64,000 nt of DNA. It comes from Halosimplex aquaticum. GTDB taxonomy: Archaea; Halobacteriota; Halobacteria; Halobacteriales; Haloarculaceae. Positions 16,808-25,351 of the stretch are shown here, piece by piece. Location: positions 992,001 through 1,056,000 of the forward strand of contig NZ_CP118158.1 of NCBI RefSeq assembly GCF_028747785.1, written 5' to 3'. Within the stretch, counting starts at the first letter, position 1. Each line of letters begins with the position of its first letter. The translations under genes were made by a program, and so were the position numbers. Below the pieces are notes generated by a model. It saw nothing but the letters and a program-made list of their open reading frames with translations. It made no database searches and was not told the DNA's origin.

Positions 16808-18091
16808 ATGGACATGTCGGACTCGGACGGGATCGGCGGCCGCCGGCGTTGGGTGCTCGTCGCCGTCGCCGCGCTGGCGATGGGGCTGATCGGGACCTAC
16901 CAGTTCGTCTGGTCGTCGATCCGGCTCCCGCTGGGCGCGCGCCTCGGCGCGAGCGAGACGGCCCTCGGGACCGTCTTCACGGTCTTCCTCGTCTTCCAGG
17001 CCGTCTCGCAGTTCCCCGCCGGCTGGGTGCGCGACCGCTGGGGACCGAAGGTCCCGCTGCTGGTCGGCGCGCCGCTGGTCGCGATCGGCTACGCGTGGAC
17101 CGGCGTCGCGGGCTCGCTCCCGGCGGTGTACGCGGCCTACGCGATCGGCGGGATCGGCAGCGGCGTCGTCTACACCGTCGCCGTGAACACGCCCGTGAAG
17201 TGGTTCACCGAGCGCCGCGGGCTGGCGACCGGCGCGGTCACGACGGCCTACAGCGGGATCTCGTTCCTGCTCATCCCCGGCGTCCGCCGCGGCGTCGACG
17301 GCGCGTTCGAATCGACGCTCCTCGCGCTCGGCGTCGCCACGGGAGCGGTCGCGCTGCTCGGCGCGGCCGTCCTCCGCGACCCGCCGAGACTCGGCGACAC
17401 CGACGGTGACTCAGCCCACCCAGACGATGGCGACGACCCGGTCGAGTCAGACGGCGGCGACTCGGCGGCGTCGGCCGACGGCGACCTCGATTCCGGGGGA
17501 GACGGCCCGGCGTACGGCTGGCGCGAGACGGTCCGGACGTGGCAGTTCTGGGTGCTCTACGCGGTGTTCGTCGTCATCAACGGCGTCGGGCTGATGCTCA
17601 TCGGCAAGGTCATCTCCTACGCGAACGCGCTCGCGCTACCGGCGGCGGCCGCGACCGCCAGCGCCTCGGTCGTCGCGGTCGCGGACGCGCTGGGTATCGC
17701 GATCATCGGCGGCGTCTCCGACCGACTGGGCCGCGAGCGGACCGTCGCGGCCTCGCTCGTCCTCGGCGGTGTCGCCCTCGCGGCCACGGTCCCCGTCGGA
17801 ACCGCGAACGCGGCGACGGGGTTCGTGGCGCTCGTCGGCCTGGCGGCGCTGTTCCGGAGCCCGCCCTTCTCGATCTTCCCGAGCCTCGTCGGCGAGTACT
17901 ACGGCCAGGCGTACTCCTCGGAGAACTACGCGCTGCTGTACAGCGCGAAGATCTGGGGGAGCATCTTCGGCGGGACGGTCGCCAGCGGCCTCGTCGTCAC
18001 GCTCGGGTGGACCGACTCGTTCCTGCTGGCCGCGGCCGCGCTCGCGCTCGCCGGGCTCGCGACGGCGACGCTCAGTGATCCGAACGCCTGA
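16808..18091 (+). CDS. MFS transporter, oxalate/formate antiporter-like
   Basis: A membrane protein of about 427 residues with 12 predicted helices in two halves separated by an acidic Asp/Gly/Ser-rich cytoplasmic loop (around residues 195-235). The MFS A-like motif between helices 2 and 3 is GWVRDRWGPKVPLL and is repeated in the second half as GVSDRLGRERTV. The arrangement resembles OFA-type carriers of small carboxylates. Start could be ATG 16808 or 16814. It lies 70 bp after the esterase on the same strand, so cotranscription is possible. Substrate unknown. Confidence 0.85.
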   Translation: MDMSDSDGIGGRRRWVLVAVAALAMGLIGTYQFVWSSIRLPLGARLGASETALGTVFTVFLVFQAVSQFPAGWVRDRWGPKVPLLVGAPLVAIGYAWTGVAGSLPAVYAAYAIGGIGSGVVYTVAVNTPVKWFTERRGLATGAVTTAYSGISFLLIPGVRRGVDGAFESTLLALGVATGAVALLGAAVLRDPPRLGDTDGDSAHPDDGDDPVESDGGDSAASADGDLDSGGDGPAYGWRETVRTWQFWVLYAVFVVINGVGLMLIGKVISYANALALPAAAATASASVVAVADALGIAIIGGVSDRLGRERTVAASLVLGGVALAATVPVGTANAATGFVALVGLAALFRSPPFSIFPSLVGEYYGQAYSSENYALLYSAKIWGSIFGGTVASGLVVTLGWTDSFLLAAAALALAGLATATLSDPNA

Positions 18092-18094
18092 GGC

Positions 18095-18814
18095 TCAGAG
18101 TGACTCCGCCGCGAATCGGGTCATGACCTTCTCCTCGGCGCGCTGGAGCCGGTACTGGACCGTCGAGTGGGGCGTGTCGAGTTCCTCGGCCAGGTCCGCG
18201 ACGGTCGCCTCGCGGGGCGTGCCGTAGTAGCCCGCGTCGACCGCGCTCGCGACGGTTTCGCGCTCCTCGGCCGACAGCAGGCCGCCGGTGTCGTAGCCGC
18301 CGTTCCAGTTCTTGGGGTCCGAGACGTGGCTGAGATCGAGCCGGATCCCGTCACGGAGCCGCTCGTCGATCCGGTCGTAGAGCTCCCCGACGGCGCAGTC
18401 GTCGGGTACCAGGAGCCGCCAGACGTACTCCGACCCGTCGCGTTCGGCCTCGATGAGGAGGCCGTCGCCGACGTGGTCGACGGCGAGGTAGGGGATGGAG
18501 TGGCAGTGCTGGATCTCCTCGCGCCGGGTGAAGTAGACGCGGTGCTCCGGGTTCTCGCTTAGCACCTGGTACTCGCGACTGGACGAACACCCCTCGACGT
18601 CGAGGCACTCGTTGCAGACCGACTCGTCGAGAAATCGCGATTCGACCGCGTCCAGCGCCGACTCCGGTCCGAAGACGTGGTCGACGCGCCACATCGACCG
18701 CTCGTTGGCGAAACACGCCGCCGTCTGGGCGCGCAGCCCCGGCCGCTCGACGAACTCGTCCATCAACTCGTCCGCCCCCGCGTCGTAGGTGAGGACGAAC
18801 TCGAACTCGCGCAT
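18095..18814 (-). CDS. Bat-type HTH-10 transcriptional regulator
   Basis: A 239-residue regulator with an N-terminal bacterio-opsin-activator-like sensor domain (MREFEFVLTYDAGADELMDE) and a C-terminal HTH_10: LLSAEERETVASAVDAGYYG, then VADLAEELDTPHSTVQYRLQ. A cysteine cluster VCNECLDVEGC (about residues 67-77) sits in the sensor part and could bind metal or sense redox state. The start at 18814 is supported by a TATA-like TTAGCTATATCC box about 25 nt upstream. It is divergent from the STAS-like gene and convergent with the MFS gene. Confidence 0.88.
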   Translation of the reverse strand: MREFEFVLTYDAGADELMDEFVERPGLRAQTAACFANERSMWRVDHVFGPESALDAVESRFLDESVCNECLDVEGCSSSREYQVLSENPEHRVYFTRREEIQHCHSIPYLAVDHVGDGLLIEAERDGSEYVWRLLVPDDCAVGELYDRIDERLRDGIRLDLSHVSDPKNWNGGYDTGGLLSAEERETVASAVDAGYYGTPREATVADLAEELDTPHSTVQYRLQRAEEKVMTRFAAESL

Positions 18815-18986
18815 ACCGATCGATAGATTGGATATAGCTAAGGGATTTCGGTTCGACTTGGCGTCTGCGAGTCGCGACGGCGGCGTCGGCAACTCTCGGC
18901 GTCGTCGTCGATCGACGGTTCGCCCCATTTTTTCGAGTGATACTTAGCGAGTTCGATTTATCACGGATGATCGGAAACCGGAGAGT
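18815..18986. promoter_or_regulatory. Divergent promoter region
   Basis: On the minus strand a TATATCC-containing box (around 18830-18842) precedes the Bat-type gene. On the plus strand GATTTATCAC (about 18954-18963) precedes the 18987 gene by about 25 nt. Both spacings fit leaderless transcripts. The regulator may control both genes from here. Confidence 0.55.
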
Positions 18987-19388
18987 ATGTCCGCCGAGAC
19001 CATCGAAGACACGAAGAACTACACCATCGAGTGGGACGACGACATCGGCGCGGTCGTGTTCACCTGGGACGAGTACGTCTCGGGACAGACGTTCAGGGAC
19101 GCGTGCGAGGCGCTGCTCGACGCTATCAAACGGAAAAACGCTAGCAAGTCTCTGACTGACACGCGGGGAGTCAACGCCCACGACGCCGAGGACCAGGAGT
19201 GGCTACAGAACGACTGGATGCCGCGCGCGCTCGACGTCGGCCTTGAGTACTCCGCTGTCGTCCACCCGGACAGCGTGATCTCGGAGATGGACGTGGAGAA
19301 CATGATGGACGGCGTGGAACCCAGCGGCGCGAAGCCGCTGCTGACTTCGGATATGAACGAAGCCCGTGAGTGGATCGCGGACAAGTAG
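18987..19388 (+). CDS. STAS/SpoIIAA-like domain protein
   Basis: A 133-residue soluble protein with the SpoIIAA-like (STAS/SEC14-type) layout: strand-strand-helix start YTIEWDDDIGAVVFTWDEYV, a conserved helix (FRDACEALLDAIKRKNASKS), a central TDTRGVNAH turn, and the C-terminal SDMNEAREWIADK. Family members bind small molecules or partner proteins; they are not kinases or phosphatases. It sits divergently next to a Bat-type regulator. No membrane helix or Cys is present. Confidence 0.7.
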   Translation: MSAETIEDTKNYTIEWDDDIGAVVFTWDEYVSGQTFRDACEALLDAIKRKNASKSLTDTRGVNAHDAEDQEWLQNDWMPRALDVGLEYSAVVHPDSVISEMDVENMMDGVEPSGAKPLLTSDMNEAREWIADK

Positions 19389-19412
19389 CCCGTCCGGACC
19401 GGGACGACCGTT

Positions 19413-19907
19413 TTACGAGCGCTCAATCGGCCGATAGCGACTGCCGTCGTCGTCGCGCGTCGCTAGGCCGAACGCCACGCTCCACCCGAGTAGCCGCTCG
19501 GTCCGCTCGCGCCATTCGGCTTCCCAGTCGGTGTGGCGGTCGCGCTCCCAGCGCGGGACGTGCTCGCGCATCGCCTCGAACGCCTCGTCGACGGTCAGCG
19601 GTCCGTCGGCCCGGAGCGCGTCGCGGAGCTCGCTCGCCCCGAAGACGCGGCGCTCGAACGCGTCGGCCAGGTCGGCGTCGCCGACGTCGACCCGTCGGCG
19701 GCGGAATCCGCGCGGGGTCTCCTCGACCAGTTCCAGCGCCTGGAGGAAGGTGAGGTACTCGCGGGCGACGTCACGGGAGGGCGCGGTCGTCTCGTCGACC
19801 AGCCTGACGCAGCAGTCCTCGACGGTCCCCGGGACGAGCGGCACGGCGCGCTGTGCGGTTTCGAGGAACTCGCGGTCCGCGACCGGCGGGACGACCTTGT
19901 AGCGCAT
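19413..19907 (-). CDS. Conserved haloarchaeal protein, probable winged-helix fold
   Basis: A 164-residue protein starting MRYKVVPPVADREFLETAQR. The N-terminal 60 residues (REYLTFLQALELVEETPRGF) look like a winged-helix module, followed by an acidic helical segment and a Trp-rich C-terminus (WERDRHTDWEAEWRERTERL). No catalytic motif is visible. Its start codon is immediately adjacent to the mch stop at 19908, so it is read in the mch operon and could be linked to C1 metabolism. Function unknown. Confidence 0.72.
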   Translation of the reverse strand: MRYKVVPPVADREFLETAQRAVPLVPGTVEDCCVRLVDETTAPSRDVAREYLTFLQALELVEETPRGFRRRRVDVGDADLADAFERRVFGASELRDALRADGPLTVDEAFEAMREHVPRWERDRHTDWEAEWRERTERLLGWSVAFGLATRDDDGSRYRPIERS

Positions 19908-20840
19908 CTAGAGGCCGAAGCTCTCCGCGAGGCGGTCCTCGTTCACGTCGCCGAAGACGTGCGTGTCGCCGCCGAGCACGTCGACCGTGACCTGCGCGGG
20001 CGCGAAGACCGACTCGGGCACCTCGTGGAAGTCCCAGTCGGCGTCCGCGAAGATGTCGGCGAACGGCCGGTCGTACTCGTCGGTCGCGGTCGAGACCACC
20101 TCGTCGAAGCGGTCGAACGGCTCGTCGACCACGAGGTGGACCTGCCCGCCGTAGGCCAGCGCGTCGTTCGTCCGCGCGATGGCCGCCTCCTCGCCGTCGG
20201 CCACCGGCGCGACCGGCGCCGACCCCGACGCCGACAGGACGTCGAGCGGGTCGTAGCCCAGTTCCGAGAGGCGGAAGGTGGCCAGCTCCGCGGCGCGGGC
20301 GGCCGCGGTGACGCTCCCGGTGAGGCTGGCGGTCGAGAACGCCTGCAGGAAGACGCCGCTCTCGGCGACGCCCGCGAGTTCGGCGACGTGGTCGACCACG
20401 CGCTCGTCGGGGACCGTCTCGGTCTCGACGGCGAGGACGGCGAACTCGAAGTCGTCGCGGTAGCCGACCCGCTGGAACTCGTCTTCCTCGGCGACGAGCG
20501 CGCGGGCCGGGCCGCTGCCGAGTCCCTCGAACCCGTCGAGGCTGATCTCCCAGCCCGCCTTCTGCGAGCAGAGCAAGGCCATCGCGGGGTGGTCGGTCGA
20601 CAGTTCGACGTGGGACAGCGGCGCGCCGGCGACCTCGTCCATCCGGCTCTGGACCGTCGCCAGGCCGGCGGTCTGTATCTCCGCGAGCATCAGGCCCGCC
20701 TCGACGCCGCCGGGGACGTCCACGCCGAAGTCCAGCACGAGCGCCTCGTCGTCCAGCTGGTGGACGGCGACGTTCAGCTCGTCGGCGAAGTCGATGGCTT
20801 CGTCGACCAGGTCCGTCGCGGTCCGGTTGAGACTCTCCAT
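19908..20840 (-). CDS. mch: Methenyltetrahydromethanopterin cyclohydrolase
   Basis: A 310-residue enzyme that interconverts methenyl- and formyl-tetrahydromethanopterin-type folates (EC 3.5.4.27), part of the C1 pathway that non-methanogenic haloarchaea retain. Diagnostic blocks are DFGVDVPGGVEAGLMLAEI, LSTDHPAMALLCSQKAGWEI, and the C-terminal VLGGDTHVFGDVNEDRLAES. The ATG at 20838-20840 (MESLNRTATDL) is the family start; the frame runs 25 codons further upstream without likeness. Length is normal. The downstream winged-helix-like gene follows with no gap. Confidence 0.93.
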   Translation of the reverse strand: MESLNRTATDLVDEAIDFADELNVAVHQLDDEALVLDFGVDVPGGVEAGLMLAEIQTAGLATVQSRMDEVAGAPLSHVELSTDHPAMALLCSQKAGWEISLDGFEGLGSGPARALVAEEDEFQRVGYRDDFEFAVLAVETETVPDERVVDHVAELAGVAESGVFLQAFSTASLTGSVTAAARAAELATFRLSELGYDPLDVLSASGSAPVAPVADGEEAAIARTNDALAYGGQVHLVVDEPFDRFDEVVSTATDEYDRPFADIFADADWDFHEVPESVFAPAQVTVDVLGGDTHVFGDVNEDRLAESFGL

Positions 20841-20928
20841 ACCCCGACGTGCTCGCCCGCGGGACTTGCATCTTCGGTTCGACGCCGTCTCGACTGCCCC
20901 GACCAGTCCCGGCAACTCCCGAGTCCCG

Positions 20929-21153
20929 TCACAGCGAGAGACCGAGCGCGAAGGCGACGCCGAGCACCGCCAGTATCGCGCCGGAGACCCGGCCGAGCAG
21001 CTGTTGCCGGTCGGTCTGTTCGTAGTCGTCGTCGGCCAGCCCGAAGTACAGCACTCTGGTCTGCAAGCGGGACATCCGCGTCGGTGCCAGGACCCACGCG
21101 ACGCCGAGCACCGCCGCGACCCCGCCGACGACGAGCCGCCAGAGCGCTACCAT
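20929..21153 (-). CDS. Small two-helix membrane protein
   Basis: A 74-residue protein with membrane helices at about 5-24 (WRLVVGGVAAVLGVAWVLAP) and 55-74 (VSGAILAVLGVAFALGLSL). Between them is a polar loop, YFGLADDDYEQTDRQQLLGR. Short membrane proteins of this type are common in haloarchaea; no function is known. It lies upstream of mch on the same strand with an 88-bp gap, so it may share its transcript. Confidence 0.65.
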   Translation of the reverse strand: MVALWRLVVGGVAAVLGVAWVLAPTRMSRLQTRVLYFGLADDDYEQTDRQQLLGRVSGAILAVLGVAFALGLSL

Positions 21154-21275
21154 GTGCCCCCTCGCGTGGGCCTCCGTGAAGAATCTAGGTCACTGCCGTG
21201 CCAGACGGCCGCCGAGGTCGCCGTCCCTCGCGGTAGTCGGGCGTGACAGCGCCGGTCGCCGGCTCCTCGCCGACG

Positions 21276-21593
21276 CTACTCCGACCGCTCGCGTCTCGCC
21301 TCGCGGCCGAGGTGTTCCTCGACGGCGTCGACCTTCTCGGCGGCGGACTGGTCGACCGTCCGCTTGTCGTCGACTTTCAGGAACGTGCTGACGCGATCGG
21401 CGTCGACCGCCTCGTGGGCGGCACCGGCCGCGGCGAACAGCTCCGCGGAGTCGTCCGCTTCGATTATCGTCCCCATCGGCGTCGTCTCGTAGCCGACGTC
21501 GAAGTCGTCGAGCGCGGCGACGGCCTTCGCGACCTCCTCGGACATGCTCCCCTCGATGACCGGTGCGACGCTCAGGAACCCGATGACTGTCAT
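21276..21593 (-). CDS. MTH1187/YkoF-type thiamine-binding family protein
   Basis: A 105-residue ferredoxin-like protein of the UPF0045/MTH1187 family. The start MTVIGFLSVAPVIEGSMSEE and the central YETTPMGTIIEADDSAEL are family hallmarks. Structures of relatives bind thiamine or similar ligands as a dimer of dimers in the cytoplasm. The C-terminal tail is charged. It is monocistronic here, between the sugar island and mch. Confidence 0.85.
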   Translation of the reverse strand: MTVIGFLSVAPVIEGSMSEEVAKAVAALDDFDVGYETTPMGTIIEADDSAELFAAAGAAHEAVDADRVSTFLKVDDKRTVDQSAAEKVDAVEEHLGREARRERSE

Positions 21594-21680
21594 ATTCGTC
21601 GCTACGACGGGCTGGCCCTAAGTTCCCGCGCTCGCGGGGAGAGTGGAGAACTCGGTCGCGGTCGATGTGCCGGGCCGCTC

Positions 21681-22610
21681 TCAGACGAACGTCGGTCCCT
21701 CGACGGACTCGTCCTCGGCCTCGCGCCAGGAGTGCTCGGGCTCCCAGTCGAGCACCTCGCGGGCGTTCTTGTAATCGATCGCCGACTGGTCGCCCTCCAG
21801 ATCGACCTCGTCGGGGAGGTCGCCGTAGGTGGCCTCGACGGCCTCTGCGGTGTCGACGCCGAGCAGGTTCTCCTTCGCGACGGCCATGAACGGCTCGTGG
21901 CCGTCGAAGTCGACCTCCATCGCGCGCTCGACCAGCGAGACCACGTCGCGGATGTCGACGTACGAGAAGAAGTTGCCGGCCGCGTTGTGGAAGGTGACGC
22001 CGAAGTCGTCGTCCAGGCTCGCCGTCTCCATATCGAAGTTCTCGCGGATGGTCGTCGCGTCGTACTCGCCGGGGTAATTGATCCACGACGGGCGGATCGA
22101 CGCGACGGACACGTCGTGGCGCCGCGTCACCATCTTCGCGATCTCCTCGCCGGCGACCTTGGAGGTCCCGTAGGGGTCCTCCGGCCGCATCGGGTGGTCG
22201 ACGTCGATGGGGAAGTAGTCGGGCAGGAACGAGGGCTCGGCGAAGACGGTGCCGTAGACCGTCTCGCTGGAGGCCCAGACCACGTCGGCGCCCACGCTGC
22301 CCGCGCCCGAGAGGACGTTGTACGTGCTGATGGAGTTGTTCTCGTAGACGTGCGCGCCGCCGTGGCCCAGCGGGTTCGGGTAGGCGGCGAAGTGGATCAC
22401 GTAGTCGGGGTCGAACGAGGAGATGAGTTCCCACGTCTGGCCCTGGTCGGTCAGGTCCGCCGCCCGGAAGTCGACGTTCGCCGGACCCGCGCCGGGGTCG
22501 CTCGGGCGCCGGAAGTCGATGCTCCGCACGTCCCAGCCCTGCTCCGCGAGCGAAGAGACGACCCAACTCGCCGCGCCGCCGAGTCCGCCAGTGACGACTG
22601 CTCGTGTCAT
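21681..22610 (-). CDS. NAD-dependent epimerase/dehydratase
   Basis: A 309-residue extended SDR. The Rossmann motif is VVTGGLGGAASWV (TGGLGG about residues 7-12), the adenine-binding block is FRAADLTD, and the active site is Ser/Thr in WASSETVYGT with YGTSKVAGEEIAK (Tyr-x-x-x-Lys). This matches NAD-dependent sugar epimerases or sugar dehydrogenases. It is the most promoter-distal enzyme of the sugar island, 108 bp after the Gfo/Idh/MocA gene. Substrate is probably a sugar or sugar acid imported by the ABC system; the precise reaction is unproven. Confidence 0.85.
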   Translation of the reverse strand: MTRAVVTGGLGGAASWVVSSLAEQGWDVRSIDFRRPSDPGAGPANVDFRAADLTDQGQTWELISSFDPDYVIHFAAYPNPLGHGGAHVYENNSISTYNVLSGAGSVGADVVWASSETVYGTVFAEPSFLPDYFPIDVDHPMRPEDPYGTSKVAGEEIAKMVTRRHDVSVASIRPSWINYPGEYDATTIRENFDMETASLDDDFGVTFHNAAGNFFSYVDIRDVVSLVERAMEVDFDGHEPFMAVAKENLLGVDTAEAVEATYGDLPDEVDLEGDQSAIDYKNAREVLDWEPEHSWREAEDESVEGPTFV

Positions 22611-22718
22611 TCCCTCGGCGATAGGGAATCGCTCCGCATATAAGTTCTGTCGCACGTCCGTCACGGACAGCCGAAACCGGAATATCTGTCCGCGAGCGCC
22701 GGCCGCGGGCCGGTCCGT

Positions 22719-23699
22719 TCAGTCACCGACGCTGACAGGTTCGCCGCGCTCGGCGCTCCGGAACAGGGCGTCCAGGACGCGGGCGTGGTTCACGCTCTCC
22801 TCGCGGTCGACCCGCGGGGTCTCGCCGCGAGCGACGCAGTCGGCGAAGTGCTCGACTTCGAGGCGGTAGTGGTCGGCGGGGTCGAACCGTTCGGTCACCT
22901 CGCGACCGTCGACGGCGTAGGTCAACGAGGTCTCGCCCTCCACGTCCACGTCGAAGGTCGGCTCCGCCTCGAGCCAGCCGTCCGTCGTCTCGACGCGGTA
23001 GTACTGGGTCAGCGGCGTCTCGAACCCGGACTGGACGCGGGCGCTCGCACCGGAGCCGTACTCCAGGACGCCCGCCATCTCCGTGTCGACGCCGCAGTCC
23101 CGGCGGTCGTGTGTCCGCGCGTACACGCGGTCGGGCTCGCCGAGGAACAGCCGGGCGGCGCTGACGGCGTAGGTGCCCACGTCGAGCACGGACCCGCCGT
23201 CGAGGTCGGGGTCGAGGCGGATGTCCTCGGCGCCGTCGGGCATCCGGAAGGTGAACGCCGACGTGACCGCGCGGACCTCGCCGAGTTCCTCGTCGACGAC
23301 CTCGGCCGCCCGCTCCGTGAGCGGGTGGAAGCGGTACATGAACGCCTCCATGAGCGTGACGCCCCGCTCCTCGCAGTAGTCGAAGACGGCCGCGGTCTCT
23401 TCGGCGCTCCCCGTGAGCGGTTTCTCACAGAGGACGTGCAGCCCGGCGTCGGCGGCCGCGCGGATCCACTCGGCGTGCAGCCCGTTCGGGAGCGGGATGT
23501 ACACCGCGTCGAGGCTCTCGTCGTCGAGCATCACGTCGTACCCCTCGTACGCGGACGCCACGTCGAACCGGTCGGCCACGGCCTCCGCGGCCGCCCCGTC
23601 GCGCGAAGCGATGGCCCCGACCTCGTGGTCGCTCGCGACGATTCCCGGGATGACTGACTCGACCCCGATGTCCGCGGTGCTGATGATTCCGAATCGCAT
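22719..23699 (-). CDS. Gfo/Idh/MocA family sugar dehydrogenase
   Basis: A 326-residue NAD(P)-dependent oxidoreductase. The N-terminal Rossmann fold begins MRFGIISTADIGVESVIPGI, and the catalytic lysine motif is HVLCEKPLTG. The substrate domain includes MYRFHPLTERAAEVVDEE and DVGTYAVSAARLFLGEP. The overall layout resembles D-xylose/D-glucose 1-dehydrogenases of this family; inositol dehydrogenase-type activity is an alternative. Position between the permeases and the epimerase supports sugar catabolism. Confidence 0.86.
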   Translation of the reverse strand: MRFGIISTADIGVESVIPGIVASDHEVGAIASRDGAAAEAVADRFDVASAYEGYDVMLDDESLDAVYIPLPNGLHAEWIRAAADAGLHVLCEKPLTGSAEETAAVFDYCEERGVTLMEAFMYRFHPLTERAAEVVDEELGEVRAVTSAFTFRMPDGAEDIRLDPDLDGGSVLDVGTYAVSAARLFLGEPDRVYARTHDRRDCGVDTEMAGVLEYGSGASARVQSGFETPLTQYYRVETTDGWLEAEPTFDVDVEGETSLTYAVDGREVTERFDPADHYRLEVEHFADCVARGETPRVDREESVNHARVLDALFRSAERGEPVSVGD

Positions 23700-23851
23700 G
23701 GTCTCCCCGAAGGACGGAGCTACCGTAAATTGCGGGGGACGTGGTGTGAGACCGCTGATACGCGACCGCCCGCGAGCGGGGTCGGCTTCGACGCCGAGCG
23801 CCGGACTCAGCGGTCTCGAAACTCCGTGCCTCTGCGCGCCCGCGGATCGGC

Positions 23852-24268
23852 CTACCACTCCGTGTCGGTCCGATCCAGGAATTCCCGCCAGAGGCGCTCG
23901 GCGCCGCCGAAGAAGGTCATCCAGGCCGTGACGGCGAACGCCCCCAGGCCCGCCAGGAACCCGGCGCCCCGGACGACGGCGCCCGTCCCGTCGAAGACGA
24001 GGACGACGAGCCCGATGAGGACCACCGACGCGACCACCATCGTCAGCGTGAACACGACGAAACGAACGTACGGGTGTTTGGCCTCCCAGCGCGCTCGCTG
24101 CCGGGAGATGAGGACGTATATCGCCGGTCCGAAGACGAGGATGAAGCCGAGGATGTGGCGCAGCTCCTCGGCGTACGTCCGCGCCGGCACGACCGACCCG
24201 GCGATCGCGCCGCCGAGGACCCCCAGCCCGAGCGCCCACGAGGCCGGGTGGCCGAAGTTCACGCTCAT
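23852..24268 (-). CDS. Four-helix membrane protein in sugar island
   Basis: A 138-residue protein with about four hydrophobic segments (WALGLGVLGGAIAGSVV, ILGFILVFGPAIYVLIS, FVVFTLTMVVASVVLIGLV, FLAGLGAFAVTAWMTFFGG) and short charged loops. No family is recognised. It sits between the dehydrogenase and the permease genes with gaps of about 150 bp on each side, so it may have its own promoter. The start at 24268 is chosen because the in-frame upstream region overlaps the permease gene antiparallel to nothing and lacks likeness. Confidence 0.65.
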   Translation of the reverse strand: MSVNFGHPASWALGLGVLGGAIAGSVVPARTYAEELRHILGFILVFGPAIYVLISRQRARWEAKHPYVRFVVFTLTMVVASVVLIGLVVLVFDGTGAVVRGAGFLAGLGAFAVTAWMTFFGGAERLWREFLDRTDTEW

Positions 24269-24417
24269 GGGCGTCTCCGGCGGTGAGCGACCGCTGCCGT
24301 CCGTTCCGGTCGGGCGCGACTCGACATTCGTCTCCTCGTATCGACGGACGACGGGTAATGGTTTCGAGAACCGCGAGAAGTCGCCGAGGGGGCCGGGGCC
24401 GAGGGACCGACCGCCGG

Positions 24418-25350
24418 TCAGTTGTCGGAGGCGAGGCCCTTGGCGAACTGCTCGGCGAACAGGACGTAGATGATGATGGTGGGTAGCGCGGCGAACAGCG
24501 CGCCGGCCATCCGCAGCCCGAAGTCGATGCCGGAGAGGTCCGTTCCGAGCCCGGAGAGGACGAGCGTGACCGTGGCGGCGGGGCTGGACGAACTCCCGAT
24601 CAGCGTCAGGCTGAACAGGAACTCGTTCCAGATCATCGTGAACTGGTAGATGAAGACGACGCCGATCATCGGCTTCGACAGCGGCAGGACGATCCGTCGG
24701 TAGATCGTCGTGATCGTCGCGCCGTCGATCTTCGCCGCCTCGACCAGCTCCTCCGAGAGCGTCATGTAGTATCCCCGGAACAGGAGCATGCAGATGGGGA
24801 TCCCGTAGACGACGTGAGTGATCGTCAGCGCGAGCAGTCGCGCGTGGTCGTATTCCAGGAATGACAGCTCCCAGACGGGCGCGAGGATCTCGGCGAGCGG
24901 GAAGACGTTGATCCAGAAGTCCGACAGCGGCACCAGCACCGCCTGGTAGGGGATGAAGATGCCGACGAGGAAGAGGATCAAGACGCCGAACTGGGCCCGG
25001 TCGCCCCAGTCGACGAGCGTCAGGCCGTACGCCGCCGTGCTCCCGAGGAAGACCGTGGCGATCGTCGACGGGATCGTCATGATCAGGCTGTTGATGAATC
25101 CCGTCGAGAGGTGGTTCGCAGCGCGCCCCCACTTCTGCAGGGTGAACCCGCCCGCTCCCGGTGGAACGAACGGCGTCGTGCCGGTGACCGCGGCGCTGGT
25201 CTTGAACGAGGTGACCAGGCCGGTCCAGATCGGCGCGAGGAAAAACGCGAAGAAGAACGTGATTACGAGCGACAACGCGATCTTCCAGTAGTCGAGTTCG
25301 GGCAGGATGTCGGCGAAACTTTCGTCGGTGGATGCGGTTGCTTTGCTCAT
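24418..25350 (-). CDS. Sugar ABC transporter permease, MalG type
   Basis: A 310-residue inner-membrane protein of the carbohydrate uptake (CUT1) class with six helices. The EAA loop that docks the ATPase is EELVEAAKIDGATITTIYRR, followed by VLPLSKPMIGVV. The N-terminal helix (ALSLVITFFFAFFLAPIW) precedes a large external loop. It begins one base after the end of the first permease gene, so the two are translationally coupled. Partners: the permease at 25352, the lipoprotein at 26348 and the ATPase at 27968. Confidence 0.92.
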   Translation of the reverse strand: MSKATASTDESFADILPELDYWKIALSLVITFFFAFFLAPIWTGLVTSFKTSAAVTGTTPFVPPGAGGFTLQKWGRAANHLSTGFINSLIMTIPSTIATVFLGSTAAYGLTLVDWGDRAQFGVLILFLVGIFIPYQAVLVPLSDFWINVFPLAEILAPVWELSFLEYDHARLLALTITHVVYGIPICMLLFRGYYMTLSEELVEAAKIDGATITTIYRRIVLPLSKPMIGVVFIYQFTMIWNEFLFSLTLIGSSSSPAATVTLVLSGLGTDLSGIDFGLRMAGALFAALPTIIIYVLFAEQFAKGLASDN

Positions 25351-25351
25351 G

